From Exobasidium rhododendri (Eukaryota > Basidiomycota > Exobasidiomycetes > Exobasidiales > Exobasidiaceae): 64,000 nt of DNA. The notes under the pieces were generated by a model. It was not told the DNA's origin, ran no database searches, and saw only the letters and a program-made list of their open reading frames with translations. Positions 1 to 9,773 of this stretch are shown here, one piece after another. Position 1 is the first letter of the stretch; every line of letters begins with the position of its first letter. The DNA lies in the NCBI GenBank assembly GCA_026210745.1, contig CP110630.1, positions 3,348,001 to 3,412,000 on the forward strand, given 5' to 3'. A program made the translations under genes and the position numbers.

Positions 1-146
1 CCGTGTCGGATTAGGTAATGGACTTGGGCCAACTCGAGGGAAGGAGGAGGGTCGATCCAGCCCAGCGTCGAATCCGTGCTACCAGAGGTGCCAACTATCG
101 CTGCACCGCTAGGCGGTGCCGTCCCGATAATGGTAGACGACGCCAT
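1..146 (-). CDS. histidine acid phosphatase, 5' part only (runs off the left edge)
   Basis: On the minus strand an ATG at 146 opens a frame that stays open to the window edge (48 complete codons). The visible peptide is rich in Ala, Gly, Ser and Thr, then reads LELAQVHYLIRHG at its end. An RHG triplet after a hydrophobic strand is the start of the RHGxRxP active-site motif of histidine phosphatases of the acid phosphatase (branch 2) type, where the His becomes phosphorylated. No signal peptide is visible before it, so this copy looks intracellular rather than secreted, as in lysophosphatidic-type acid phosphatases. Substrate cannot be told. It lies head to head with the exonuclease gene. The catalytic part lies outside the window, so the call rests on one motif in context. 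Confidence 0.6.
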   Translation of the reverse strand, partial: MASSTIIGTAPPSGAAIVGTSGSTDSTLGWIDPPPSLELAQVHYLIRH

Positions 147-452
147 AGCCTCAGAATTACGACGGCCTTTGCATGGGAGTAAAGACGAAAGATTTCTCAG
201 AGAGCTGCTTGCAGGGAGAGGAGAAAGCAACGAGGAAAATTCATGGAGCCATAAGCGAAGAAATAGAAGGCGTCACGTGCATCGACGACTAATCAATCTC
301 ACAATTGGGACCTGCAACAAGGAGAATTATAAGATGCACCGGTAAAACGCAGCATTCACTCGCTCAAAAGTGGCCGTTTCAAGACACATCTGAGTCGTAG
401 ACGAGGGGTGTTACAAGTGTGGATTGGAGGCACATTGAGTCCCGGCAGCTAG
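147..452. promoter_or_regulatory. shared divergent promoter region, acid phosphatase / exonuclease
   Basis: About 300 bp between two genes transcribed away from each other. It must hold both 5' UTRs and core promoters. An 89-codon frame on the plus strand (76-345) overlaps the phosphatase start and has no family resemblance, so I treat it as chance. No clear TATA box or other named site was recognised. Confidence 0.4.
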
Positions 453-3020
453 ATGCTTCGCTTTGCAAGCAAAGGATCCCGTGGCTTGAGTATCCTCTCG
501 CACAGATCTAGTCGTGGATCAAATCAAAGGCAGATTTCTTCCGTGCCTTGCGACAGGGCAGAGATGTCAGTGAATCGTGGTTCATCGGCCTTTGTTCTCG
601 ATACATCTCAACCTTCAGTGAAGCAAATAATCTTTGATGACGACATTGATGCAATCTTTGCGAGCGTGCCAGAGGAGCAGTTGGACCAGGCATTTTATAC
701 GAAGTCTGCCAAAGAGACGCAAGCTTCCAACTTGCGTCGACACGAAATAATCGATGTAGACGATTGCGACTCCATCTATGAAGAAGACTCGTCACTTGAT
801 GAAATCTTTGCTTCGCTGGACGAAGATGTCGCTGCTAGCGGCCAAATAACCACCTTCAAGAGCAATGCTCATGGGAGTAGAGATGATGTTCTCACGAATG
901 CTTCTTCTCGTCACCGTCAAATAGCACAAGACGATACCGGGAATGCGGGGAAGGGCTGGACTGCTACGATTCCTATCACTAACGACAAGATCACACGACA
1001 CAAATCTGCTCTTCAGAAGGATATTTTGAATACCATATATCCAAGCAAGACTAAACAACCTTCGCGAATTCGACAATACTCGACACTGCCTGAGCCCCAT
1101 GCCGCGAAGCCATACTCGAATGCTACGAAACCCAGCTGGAAAGCATCTCTGGAGGCAGAAAAAGCTAAAGAAACGAAGAAGCAGGAGCTTGAAGACGGAC
1201 TTGCGTTCTACAGCTATCTGCGACCCGCAGGAAAGATTTCCTCGATGCGAAAGGGTGAAGAGGAAGCGCAACTGGATTTCGCTGCAAAATTGAAAGAAGT
1301 TGCTTTGCACAGCGTTGTGGAAATCACAGTGAGCACACATCGTACGCCTTCTCTACGAGTGCTATCGGATGCTAGTATTATGGAACGTGAATTGAAAGTG
1401 ATTCAATCAGGCCAGGTTCTTTCCTTTGATATGGAGTGGCCGGCGACGAGGGTAGCGGGTCGTCCGCAAGGAAAAACGTCTGTTATTCAGATTGCTTCCC
1501 CTACCCATCTCTTCATCCTGCAAGTTGGTGGCATGAAGATGTTGCCGGCAGAGATCACTCGAATCGTCACCGATCCTTCAATTGTAAAGTGTGGAGTAGC
1601 AATCCGAGGGGACGCGATAAAATTGAGAAGAGACTTTGAAGTTGCAATGACGAACATGGTAGAGTTGAGCAGCATGGCAAAGCTAGTGGATGCCGATCTG
1701 TGGAAAGGGATCTTTCACCTGATTTCACTTCGTGATTTATGCCGAGTATACCTGAAGAGGAGGCTCAAGAAAGATCTTAGAGTTCGAGCAAGTGCCTGGG
1801 GGTCGTCCCTAGATGAGCAACAAACGGAGTATGCCGCATCGGACGCTTACGTAGGTCTCGAGATTATACATTCCATGGCTGCGATAATTGTCGGCAAGAG
1901 CAACAGTGTGGACAGCAGCAGTAGCAGTGGAGCGTTCAGCCCGTTTGACCACGCCGAGGTGAAAGAAGCAGTCGAGAAGTCGCAGTGTCCGTCGTTACAC
2001 GACATTCCGTCTCCGAGAGCCTTGAATGGCACGAAGGCAAGCGCAGCTTCTGTACAAAAGGTGACTCGTATCGATGAGCAGGAGGGAGCGGGAAAGCCGT
2101 CGGGGGTGGAAGATTCAGTCATGTTGACAGCTACGGCGGAAAGTAAAGCGAGGCCATCTTCACAAGAAGCGACAGCTTTACCGGTAGGAGACGTAGACGC
2201 AAGAGAGACGCATGACGACTTTTCAAAGATGGGACGGTTTAATGCAACGAAAAGGAGGAACGCCATGGGCAAACATGGCGTCGAGCATGCCATGCGTAAG
2301 CAGAACGGAGCAGCAAGCAGCGCAACAGAAAGTGACCTCATTAAAAACTTTGAGCAGAACTCGGAGGGATCCAGCAGCAAAAAGCAAAATCCTCGCAAAC
2401 ATTTGTGCAAGGAAATTATGGAACTCTCGAGTGCATTCAAAGCGATAGACGAAGTCTTTCGGGATGGACTGGGCAAGCAATCTGATGCCATGACCACGGC
2501 AGACGACAGCAACGCAAAGAAAGACGTAACAGTCGTTAACATCGACGTGCAAAAGAAACCTGACATCGACAACCTCCGCACGCAGGAGAGGCGGCGGACA
2601 GTCAAAGGTCGTGGGCCACCATCTCGCGTCTTTGCAAAACAGCCGGAAGGAAAGGATCGCGAATCTAAACAATACGATCTGATGTCGGATGAAATACGAA
2701 GGAAGTGGCTAGAAGGAGGCATATACACTACCCAACTAGGAGACGAGTACGATATACACCCCACCAGCGTCATGTTTCACATCTTGCGAAGTGCTTCACG
2801 GGCTAGGCTGCCGCTGACAGATACCGAGAAGGCAAAATTTACCTTTGCATTGCGCTATGACTCAAACAAGCATCTAAAGGAGAAATTTAAGTGGTACCTT
2901 TCGGAACAGAACGTCCTCAGTGAAGAGGATTTTCTCCGACTCCGAGAGAAGAAAGAAGGAAGAACAAGAGTCGAGAGTGAGAGCAGCACTACCAGCAACA
3001 CCAGCAATCTGTCGTATTGA
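453..3020 (+). CDS. WRN-type DEDDy 3'-5' exonuclease domain protein
   Basis: Single-exon protein of 855 residues. The central part (about 310-480) is a 3'-5' exonuclease domain of the RNase D/WRN family. Exo I is DMEW (Asp326, Glu328). Exo II is the VAIRGD stretch ending in Asp387. Exo III is YAASD (Tyr460, Asp464). All metal-binding carboxylates and the Tyr of the DEDDy type are therefore present. Known members trim DNA or RNA 3' ends; the substrate here is not shown. The N terminus (MLRFASKGSRGL) is basic and could be a mitochondrial presequence. Two short acidic motifs containing IFAS lie at about 65-75 and 115-125. The region after 500 is low complexity, and the last 120 residues form a compact basic segment that I cannot place. 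There is no helicase domain, so it is not a full RecQ protein. Confidence 0.82.
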   Translation: MLRFASKGSRGLSILSHRSSRGSNQRQISSVPCDRAEMSVNRGSSAFVLDTSQPSVKQIIFDDDIDAIFASVPEEQLDQAFYTKSAKETQASNLRRHEIIDVDDCDSIYEEDSSLDEIFASLDEDVAASGQITTFKSNAHGSRDDVLTNASSRHRQIAQDDTGNAGKGWTATIPITNDKITRHKSALQKDILNTIYPSKTKQPSRIRQYSTLPEPHAAKPYSNATKPSWKASLEAEKAKETKKQELEDGLAFYSYLRPAGKISSMRKGEEEAQLDFAAKLKEVALHSVVEITVSTHRTPSLRVLSDASIMERELKVIQSGQVLSFDMEWPATRVAGRPQGKTSVIQIASPTHLFILQVGGMKMLPAEITRIVTDPSIVKCGVAIRGDAIKLRRDFEVAMTNMVELSSMAKLVDADLWKGIFHLISLRDLCRVYLKRRLKKDLRVRASAWGSSLDEQQTEYAASDAYVGLEIIHSMAAIIVGKSNSVDSSSSSGAFSPFDHAEVKEAVEKSQCPSLHDIPSPRALNGTKASAASVQKVTRIDEQEGAGKPSGVEDSVMLTATAESKARPSSQEATALPVGDVDARETHDDFSKMGRFNATKRRNAMGKHGVEHAMRKQNGAASSATESDLIKNFEQNSEGSSSKKQNPRKHLCKEIMELSSAFKAIDEVFRDGLGKQSDAMTTADDSNAKKDVTVVNIDVQKKPDIDNLRTQERRRTVKGRGPPSRVFAKQPEGKDRESKQYDLMSDEIRRKWLEGGIYTTQLGDEYDIHPTSVMFHILRSASRARLPLTDTEKAKFTFALRYDSNKHLKEKFKWYLSEQNVLSEEDFLRLREKKEGRTRVESESSTTSNTSNLSY

Positions 3021-3245
3021 AGCAGTGCTGCGGTGTATCTGCCTTTGTAATTTTAATCCATTCCCCTTTCCCACCCCCACTCTCTCATTCATACCTTACG
3101 CACACCTTTATGCGTCCAACAATGCTCCGTGTATTATGTAATCATGTATCTTTCCTTTCTATTCACCACTCTATGTGCTTTCTGCATTGTTGGATGGATT
3201 CCACTACCTTCCCGATGGTCTCTTGCTTATTGAACATTGACAACA

Positions 3246-4464
3246 ATGAGCTTGTTTTCCATAGCCAATCACTCGATTCATGGCCAGGCAGGTAGATACC
3301 TGAGGCACTCACTCGTATACCATGCTAGACTTTGTCCGTCGGCGCGGTTGCTTAGCACCACTACCCATGTCGGCAAGAGTAAGAAGTCATTCGCTACCGA
3401 GCCACCCCCAGCTACACCTGCTGATGTACCGGTGATCAAAACAAAAGGAAAGGGGGCAAAGGGAGCTTCAAAGAACGCTCGTGGGCCCAAGTCAAAAAGG
3501 GGAAATGCTGAGGAAGATGAAATGCAGGACGAAGATCATTATAAGTCCAGTACAACAAATAAAGACCTGCCAGGAGAAAAGTTTGATGAAGAAGGTCTGA
3601 GGGCTAACATGGAGAGGGCAGTGAAGAGATGTAAGGATACGATAAGTCAGAAAGTAGTAGGACATGGGAGAGCTGATCCAGGTAAGCAGAAGCATGAGGT
3701 TGTAAAGAGAGGAAAGCTACTGTTCCTCGCTGGTTGACATCGACCTTTAAAAAAATGCTCATGACAAACTGCAGCGATACTTGATTCTGTGAGGATCACC
3801 TTTTCGGGGCAAGGAGAGACGGCTGGTGAATCGACATCAGGATCGATTTCATCGGCGAGCAAAGACGGAGGCGGATCGCAGTCATACAGTCTGAAGGAAT
3901 TTGCGACAATCGGTGTCAAGGATGGCGCGCTCCTCATTACATGCTTTGACGTAGAGTCGATGAAGCACGTTGAGCGAGCAATCTACGAGTCCAATGTCGG
4001 GCTCGCACCTCAGCAAGTTCCTGGCACTGAGGGAGTCCTTCGTCTACCTGTTCCCAGGTGAGCGTCCAGATACGGGCAACGAGGCCTCTTCTCCTTTGCG
4101 TTCCTGACATTCTTCTGCACCTAGAGCAACTGCAGAGACAAGAGCGGCACTGGTCAAGGAAGTCAACAAGATCTGCGAGAATGCCAAAGTGTCGATTCGC
4201 GCAGCTAGACACTCTGCACAGAAGCAGATTAAGAGCGATGAGAAGCAAAAGATCATCGGAACCAACGAAGCAAATGGCGAAATGAAAAGGGTGAGTGAGC
4301 CAGACACAGACGCCGCTTCGCTGGAGAAAGAAGAGGCAGGGCGATCTTCTTATACTCCCTCAACATCTTCTTGCTTACTGCAGATGGAAGAGGAAACGAA
4401 GAAGAAAACAGCCGAAGTTGACCAAATATTCGAGCGGGCCAAGAAACAAATCGAACAAGGGTAA
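3246..4464 (+). CDS. RRF1: ribosome recycling factor, mitochondrial
   Basis: Exons 3246-3681, 3775-4057, 4125-4290, 4384-4464; all phases close. After translation ends, RRF and EF-G split the mitochondrial ribosome and free it for another round. The N-terminal 50 residues are basic, Ser-rich and free of acidic residues until the mature part, as in a mitochondrial import signal. A charged linker follows. The RRF body begins at GHGRADPAILDSVRI and continues through the three-helix-bundle segment with TAETRAALVKEV and the conserved VSIRAAR stretch, ending in a coiled helix. An in-frame TTG lies three codons upstream, but the ATG at 3246 is the eukaryotic start. It is convergent with the JTB gene, with only 60 bp between stop codons. 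Confidence 0.88.
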
Positions 4465-4524
4465 ATGGTATATACTTTCCCCAGCAGCAAAGTGTAATCT
4501 ATCGAGAGGTAGCTGTGTCTATGA

Positions 4525-5409
4525 TCATATTCTACCAATCCGCCGGGCGAGCATGGATTGGTGTTGTCCAGCTAGAAGTCGCTGACGTTGCAGGAGTATA
4601 AATAGTCCAATGAGGGCAAAGATGAGATTGAAGCCCTGCGAATTGACTGATGCATCAGAAGGGAAGGCATCAACTCCCGCTCATATTCGAGACTTCTACT
4701 TACCACAAACTTTGAGAAATTCCAAGTCGCTTGAGCTTCATCCCTACCACACACTTGAAAGCCTTTGTATATATCACTGCCCAAGATGGTCTCCTGACGA
4801 GACCAGAGTTGATCCTCTATCGCGTTGCTCCAATTTCTCTCCTTGCCTGCTTCTTTTGGTCTCCCGGGCAGAATTGGCATTTTGCTCTTATCCATATCCA
4901 TGTGATCGGGTATCGTTGGCTTCGTCATCGCTGGCAGAACGGTAACTGGTCTGCATTCAATGGGAGCTCGATTGCCATAGGGTCGACAGTAGGGGCGATA
5001 AAGCTGCGCGCGAAGGTAGTTGTTGCACGTAAGGCACTTTCAGCGCAGGTATCTATAACGTCAACTGAGACTTCTTCGTTCTCACCTCATCAGAAGGGCA
5101 TGCAGTACACCTTCCAGTGCTTTTGCACATCCAACGAGGCCTACGAAGCGGACTCGATGACGAGGAAGCAGAGCCAGAGGAAGACGACCCGGCAGAAGGC
5201 CCTTGGCCTACGTTCCAGCCGACGTCACTCTGTTGCTCCCAGCTATCTTCTGGCTTTCCGAACACTGGCCAAGGTCCTTCGTATCCACGAACAGGTACTC
5301 CTGCTCCGGCCCCTTCCTTTTTGTCAAAACTTAGACCGCCTGCGAATATGAAATTTTCCTTGTTGGGCACAAAGCCTTTTCCGAACTTGCTGGTATCGAT
5401 CGACGACAT
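4525..5409 (-). CDS. JTB-family membrane protein
   Basis: Minus-strand exons 5409-5086, 5003-4704, 4635-4525 give 244 residues with clean phase-0 junctions. The middle carries a Cys-rich ectodomain: Cys95, Cys101 and Cys104 (CTAC), then YCRPYGNRAPIEC (Cys114, Cys125) and Cys193. A Trp/Phe stretch leads into one membrane helix (FNLIFALIGLFILL, about 210-224), and a short basic tail LLQRQRLL follows. This order (CxxC, a YC-x-C pair, late Cys, single helix, RQRxL tail) is that of human JTB, a small transmembrane protein linked to mitochondria and cytokinesis. Fungal function is unknown. There is no classical signal peptide; a Ser/Gly-rich N terminus of about 90 residues precedes the domain. The segment 130-190 is an insertion relative to the human protein. 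The assignment came only after joining exons; none of the exons alone is convincing. Confidence 0.68.
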
Positions 5410-5689
5410 GCTGACTTTCTCCCTCCGACAACGGAAGTAGAGCAGGCGATGTCGAGCAATGAGTCTGAAAATCTTCTCCCACCCAAGACTCAGACGCGGT
5501 TCATTTCTCTCTTACGCTTTGTGTCGCACGGCCCTGCTGCAAGCTGCGCTCTCCTACGCCCCTCAGAACTCCTCTTTATCTCGCTCATCTTTACACCACC
5601 GGGACTGTCAGCCTTTTCCCTTGGACTTGTGGTACACCGCTCACGAGGAGAGAGGTACTCGATCAATCTTGGCGTGGTCAGCGTCAGTC
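5410..5689. promoter_or_regulatory. shared divergent promoter region, JTB / RAB4
   Basis: 280 bp between two divergent starts. The RAB4 frame stays open upstream to an ATG at about 5459, so part of this region could encode a 77-residue N-terminal extension. Homology places the Rab start at 5690, and pyrimidine-rich runs here look like a 5' UTR. Confidence 0.4.
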
Positions 5690-6766
5690 ATGGATCATGG
5701 CAACGGAACGTACGAGCTAGCCCAGGCCTATGGTGAGTCCTGCGTCTGTGCTTTTCGCTCCACGATTGCCAGCGCCTTGGTGCAGGCACTTTTAACGATC
5801 TTTGTCCCCTCCCTCACTTGCAGACTTCCTTCTCAAGATGATCATAATTGGTGAGTCCATGAGCAGACAGTCTCGAGTGTGCAATGCGGAGAATGCACGT
5901 TATAAACAAGTATGGTCTGTGTTCGACAGGAGATTCGGGCACCGGGAAGTCGTGTCTTCTACATCACTTCATTCACAATCTATACAAGGAAAACTCAGCG
6001 CATACTATTGGCGTTGAGTTCTCTTCCCGAATCGTCAAGGTCGGCAACAAGAACGTCAAGCTACAGCTGTGGGATACGGCTGGGCAAGAGAGGTTTCGGT
6101 GAGTGTCAAAGAAGGTATTCGTGACACGAACGACTACCTTCCTCCTGGCTCAAAAAACAAATTCCCACCTGCATCTGCATCAGATCGGTGACCAGAAGCT
6201 ATTATCGAGGTGCAAGTGCTTGCATACTGGTGTATGACATTACAAAGCGATCTTCCTTTGAGCCGCTGGGGAGATGGCTGGCCGACGCTCGAGCTTTAGC
6301 CTCCCCCGATCTGATCGTCGTTGTGGTCGGAAACAAGTTAGACAGAGAGGAAGAGAGAGAAGTGGGGTACGTCGAAGCCAGTCGATGGGCAGGAGAGAAT
6401 AGTGAGTAGATGATACAGAGTGTGTGCAGCCATTAAGTTCGCGTAACACTCAACAGTCAACATCTTGAAAATGTACCGCTAGATGCCCTCTTCTTGGAGA
6501 CCTCTTCCCTCACCGGTGAGAATGTCGAGACACCGTTTTCGTTGGCTAGCAAATCGATCCTGCTGGCAATAGACTCTGGTCGAATCAACCCAGAAATCTC
6601 GGGAAGTGGAATATCGTATGGTGATCGAGGTCTACGAAGAGTCGGAAGTAATGGTGGACTCAGTAGTAGATTCAGCTTCTCTGAAATGATGCCTTCAGGC
6701 AGTAGAGTCGGCTCAAACGGGAACCTTGTCAACATCACTAAGCAGAAATTCGACGGTTGCTGTTGA
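5690..6766 (+). CDS. RAB4: Rab4-type small GTPase
   Basis: Exons 5690-5732, 5824-5850, 5930-6098, 6184-6401, 6483-6766; 246 residues. It is a membrane-recruited GTPase of early and recycling endosomes. Visible motifs are the P-loop GDSGTGKS, switch [13 protein letters not shown], switch [26 protein letters not shown] in place of NKxD, and [11 protein letters not shown] (the SAL-equivalent). The sequence ends in -CC, a double geranylgeranylation signal. [25 protein letters not shown] and the later ISYGDRGLR segment are diagnostic for Rab4 rather than Rab11 or Rab14. The second exon is only 27 nt, and the P-loop is split between exons 2 and 3. The C-terminal hypervariable part is about 30 residues longer than in animals. 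Baker's yeast lacks a clear Rab4, so its presence fits a basidiomycete. Confidence 0.93.
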
Positions 6767-7385
6767 ATTACTTCGTCACACCACACTCTTTCTCCTGCTC
6801 TACATAAGACGCGCATATACACCTTGTGTCACTCTTCCTTCTCCTCTCTTACCCTTTACCTCGTCTATAATATTCTCCTCTCAATTGTAAATTCGCTACA
6901 TCATGCCATCAATAAGATTCGAATTAGCTCTTTCATCCTTGTCTTGCTGTGCAATATGCCACATCGGAAGAACGCTGCGTCATCGTCCTCATCGCTACCA
7001 GGCAGGCCACTCACCGATTCAAACGCCAAGGCGAGGAACGCTGTGAACTCCTGATCAAGATCAATGTCAGCAGAAACAAGACTTGCGATGTACAAGAAGA
7101 AAAAGTGAGTATCAGATAGTTAGTTTTGCCTCTCGTGGAGAAAGGGCATTTTTGTTAGTATGGATCGAGTACAGGCAACAGAGGAGACACGAAAAAAAGA
7201 TTTTTCCTGCTTGTCACTCCCTCTCTGGATCTTGCAGGGAAGCATCTTCAAAATGAGCCAGAGACAGAGAGAGGGGTTTTTGGAGGAAGCGAAGAGGGAG
7301 GAAGGAAGGTATAGGTGAGGAGACGAGGACAACTGCACACGCTGAGGGTTTGGTCTTTTTGCTAGATCTCTCTGAGCAAACTCTT
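6767..7385. other. tail-to-tail intergenic region, RAB4 / BBP
   Basis: About 620 bp between two stop codons of convergent genes, presumably both 3' UTRs. The first 150 bases are pyrimidine-rich. I see no gene: the frames present lack codon structure and family signal. Confidence 0.4.
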
Positions 7386-9472
7386 TCAAGACTGATAGCC
7401 AACGACAGTAGCAGCAGCAGCAGCAGTAGCAACAGGTTGACCAGCAGCTGCTTGTTGTCGATAGTATCTAGTAGAGGGAGGGAAGAAGAGGGTGAGGTCA
7501 GAAAATGCACCTTTCGCCTACATCAATCGCGCATAGTGTGGTCTCACTCTTCCCACTCTTTCGAGTAATCTTGCTGGCTTTGACCAGCTTGACTCTGCAC
7601 CTGTTGTGGTTGCGCTTGCGGTTGCTGCTGCTGCTGCTGTTGATCTTGTCCAGTACCGGCAGCTGCAGCGGCAGCAGCGGTGGCAGCAGCAGCTGGGTCC
7701 ATTCCTTGTGAGACATAATACTGAATCCAAGCTTCACGATAATCTGGCTGAGCTCCTGATTGCTGATGTTGATCATAGCCCTGTTGCCCGCCTTGTTGAT
7801 AGTCATACCCTCCTTGCTGACCACCCCACTGTTGTTGACTTTGCTGCTGTTGAAATTGACCACCTTGAAAGCCTCCCATACCGAAACGTTGTTGTCTCGG
7901 TGCGGGAATCGTGGGAGCGTTCCACATCGCAGGATCTCTCCAGGGTGGTATCTTCTTGCCATCTGGTCCAAGAGGACGATCTGTTGCTGGTCCGGCTGAA
8001 CCAGGCCCGTTCTTTCCGCCTTCTCCGAGTTCTGCCATCAGATTAGCATATTCGGAATCGAAAGGAGATCCATCCTGGCCATTTCCATTGCCAGCACCTC
8101 CTTGCATTCCTCCTCCAGCCAGTCCAGGAGGACCACCAGGTCGACCCGAGCCAGGCCCACCTTGAGTACAATCTCTGGCCAAGTGACCTTGTTGACCGCA
8201 TCGGTGACATACAATGTGAGCTGTCCAGTTCCGTTGCTCTGGACACTCGAATTTACGATGTCCCTTTTCACCGCAATTCTGACAAACTTGATTTTCATCA
8301 TCTCGTAGTGTTCCATTCAAGGCAGCCAATTCTCGCAGTTGATTTCGCTTGTGGTCGTTCTGAGCCTCTGGAGTAGAAGCAGCTGTCTCAATCACCAGAT
8401 TGATCAGCTTCACACATCTCTTCACCTTGGTCTCATCATCTGCCGCAACGACGCAATGCATCTCTTCTTCTTCTTCATCTCCCATCCGACCTTTTCCTTC
8501 CTTGACACTTCCCCTACCACGAATACTGATTTTGGCACCGCTTTCCTTCTCCATCTTCTTCAGACTGTTACCTCGTGGTCCTACCAGCAAACCGAAAAAG
8601 TTGATTTCTGGAAATTCCTTGATGGGCAGGTACACTTTCTCTTGTGGCTTAGAGTTCCTCTTCGCTGCAGCATATTCGGCAGGTGGACGATAACTTGGAT
8701 CTAGCTTTATCTGCTTGTCCACCAATCGTACTCGTTCATCTTCGAGCCTCTTCTTGTACCTTACTTCCCTCGTGTTTGTTCTTCTACCCTGAGAGTCATA
8801 CGTGGGTGGAGGTGAAGGACTCCTCTCCCTTTCTGGCGGTACAAAGTCGCCTGTGCGCAGCTTCTTTGCAATCTCATCAAGTCGAACATTCAGCGCATAT
8901 CTTTCCAGCTCAGCCGGTGTTACGTTGGACCCGATCGCAGTCGCAACTCCGGGATCAACCTTTTCGTCACCCCACCTAGACTTCCTTTTCCTGGGCGCTG
9001 TAGAATGGTGCACAGTGTGAGTGAGCTGGCAAGGACATGTTTCAGTGTCCTCCATGCACTTACCTGACCCGTCTACATTTGCATTTGCAGCCGCTGCGGC
9101 AGCCGCAATTTCTCTGTTCCGCGCTTCTGTTGCAGCGACTTCAGCATCGTTTTCCTCTCTTTCTCGCTTGATTGCTCTCGAGATCGGATCGGATGCATCA
9201 TCTACATTTGAAGAAGAATAGGATGGGCGAAACGAATTGTTCGTGCTGCCTTGACTTTGTCCAAAATTATATCCACCACCTCCACCGCCTCCCCCTCCCA
9301 TCATGGCTCCCATACCTCCGCCTGGAGGTCCTCCTCCACCATACATGCCCTGGCCTGGTCCACCACCGCCCTGAGTTGGGGCTGGTCCACCACCACCACC
9401 GCCCCATCTTCTAGAATTTCCGAGCGGTAGTGCATTCTCTCCAGTCTTTTGTTGATTACTTCGCCAAGACAT
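7386..9472 (-). CDS. MSL5: branchpoint-binding protein (SF1/BBP)
   Basis: Minus-strand exons 9472-9064, 8997-7548, 7467-7386; 646 residues. The protein recognises the intron branchpoint sequence in the early spliceosome. It begins with the typical ENALPLGNSRRWG segment. The SF1 helix-hairpin/KH-QUA2 region includes the KH loop GPRGNSLKKME (about 274). Two CCHC zinc knuckles follow (CQNCGEKGHRKFEC and CHRCGQQGHLARDC, about 372-412). The C-terminal half is Gly/Gln/Pro/Ala-rich with PWRDPAMWN. The last exon was recovered by hand: the middle exon would otherwise stop at EWEE, but a GTGAGA donor and a CTACTAG acceptor join it to YYRQQAAAGQPVATA. The resulting EWEEYYRQQ is the tail expected of this family. 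Intron 1 (66 nt) has no in-frame stop. Confidence 0.93.
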
Positions 9473-9773
9473 GGCCGCCGTATCTTTACGAAAGAGGTGA
9501 CGACGGTAACACGACCTGTATGCTGCTCTGCTGCACACACACTTTCTGTGATAGTTACGGAATGGAGAGAGAGAAGGAAGTGGTCGAACGAGGATATGAT
9601 GAGGCTTGCTTCTGTCTGTGTGAGAAGATCGTATACCCACGTGGATCTGCGTTCTATTTTGACACACGCGCCCATCTTCTATAGGACTGGACGCAACTCT
9701 TTCTACTTTTTTTGGTGACTAGGATCTTCTCGGTCGCAGTGTCACTTTCAAGGTCCAAGTCAAGCGCACTGTC
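9473..9773. promoter_or_regulatory. shared divergent promoter region, BBP / FRS1
   Basis: 301 bp between the ATG codons of two divergent housekeeping genes. The BBP frame stays open upstream to 9667, but the family N terminus starts at 9472. No specific factor site was recognised. Confidence 0.4.

Noticed and set aside
2223-2773. Long minus-strand frames inside the exonuclease gene (for example 1847-2773)
   Set aside because: Shadows of the real coding frame; Leu/Ser-rich with no family signal.
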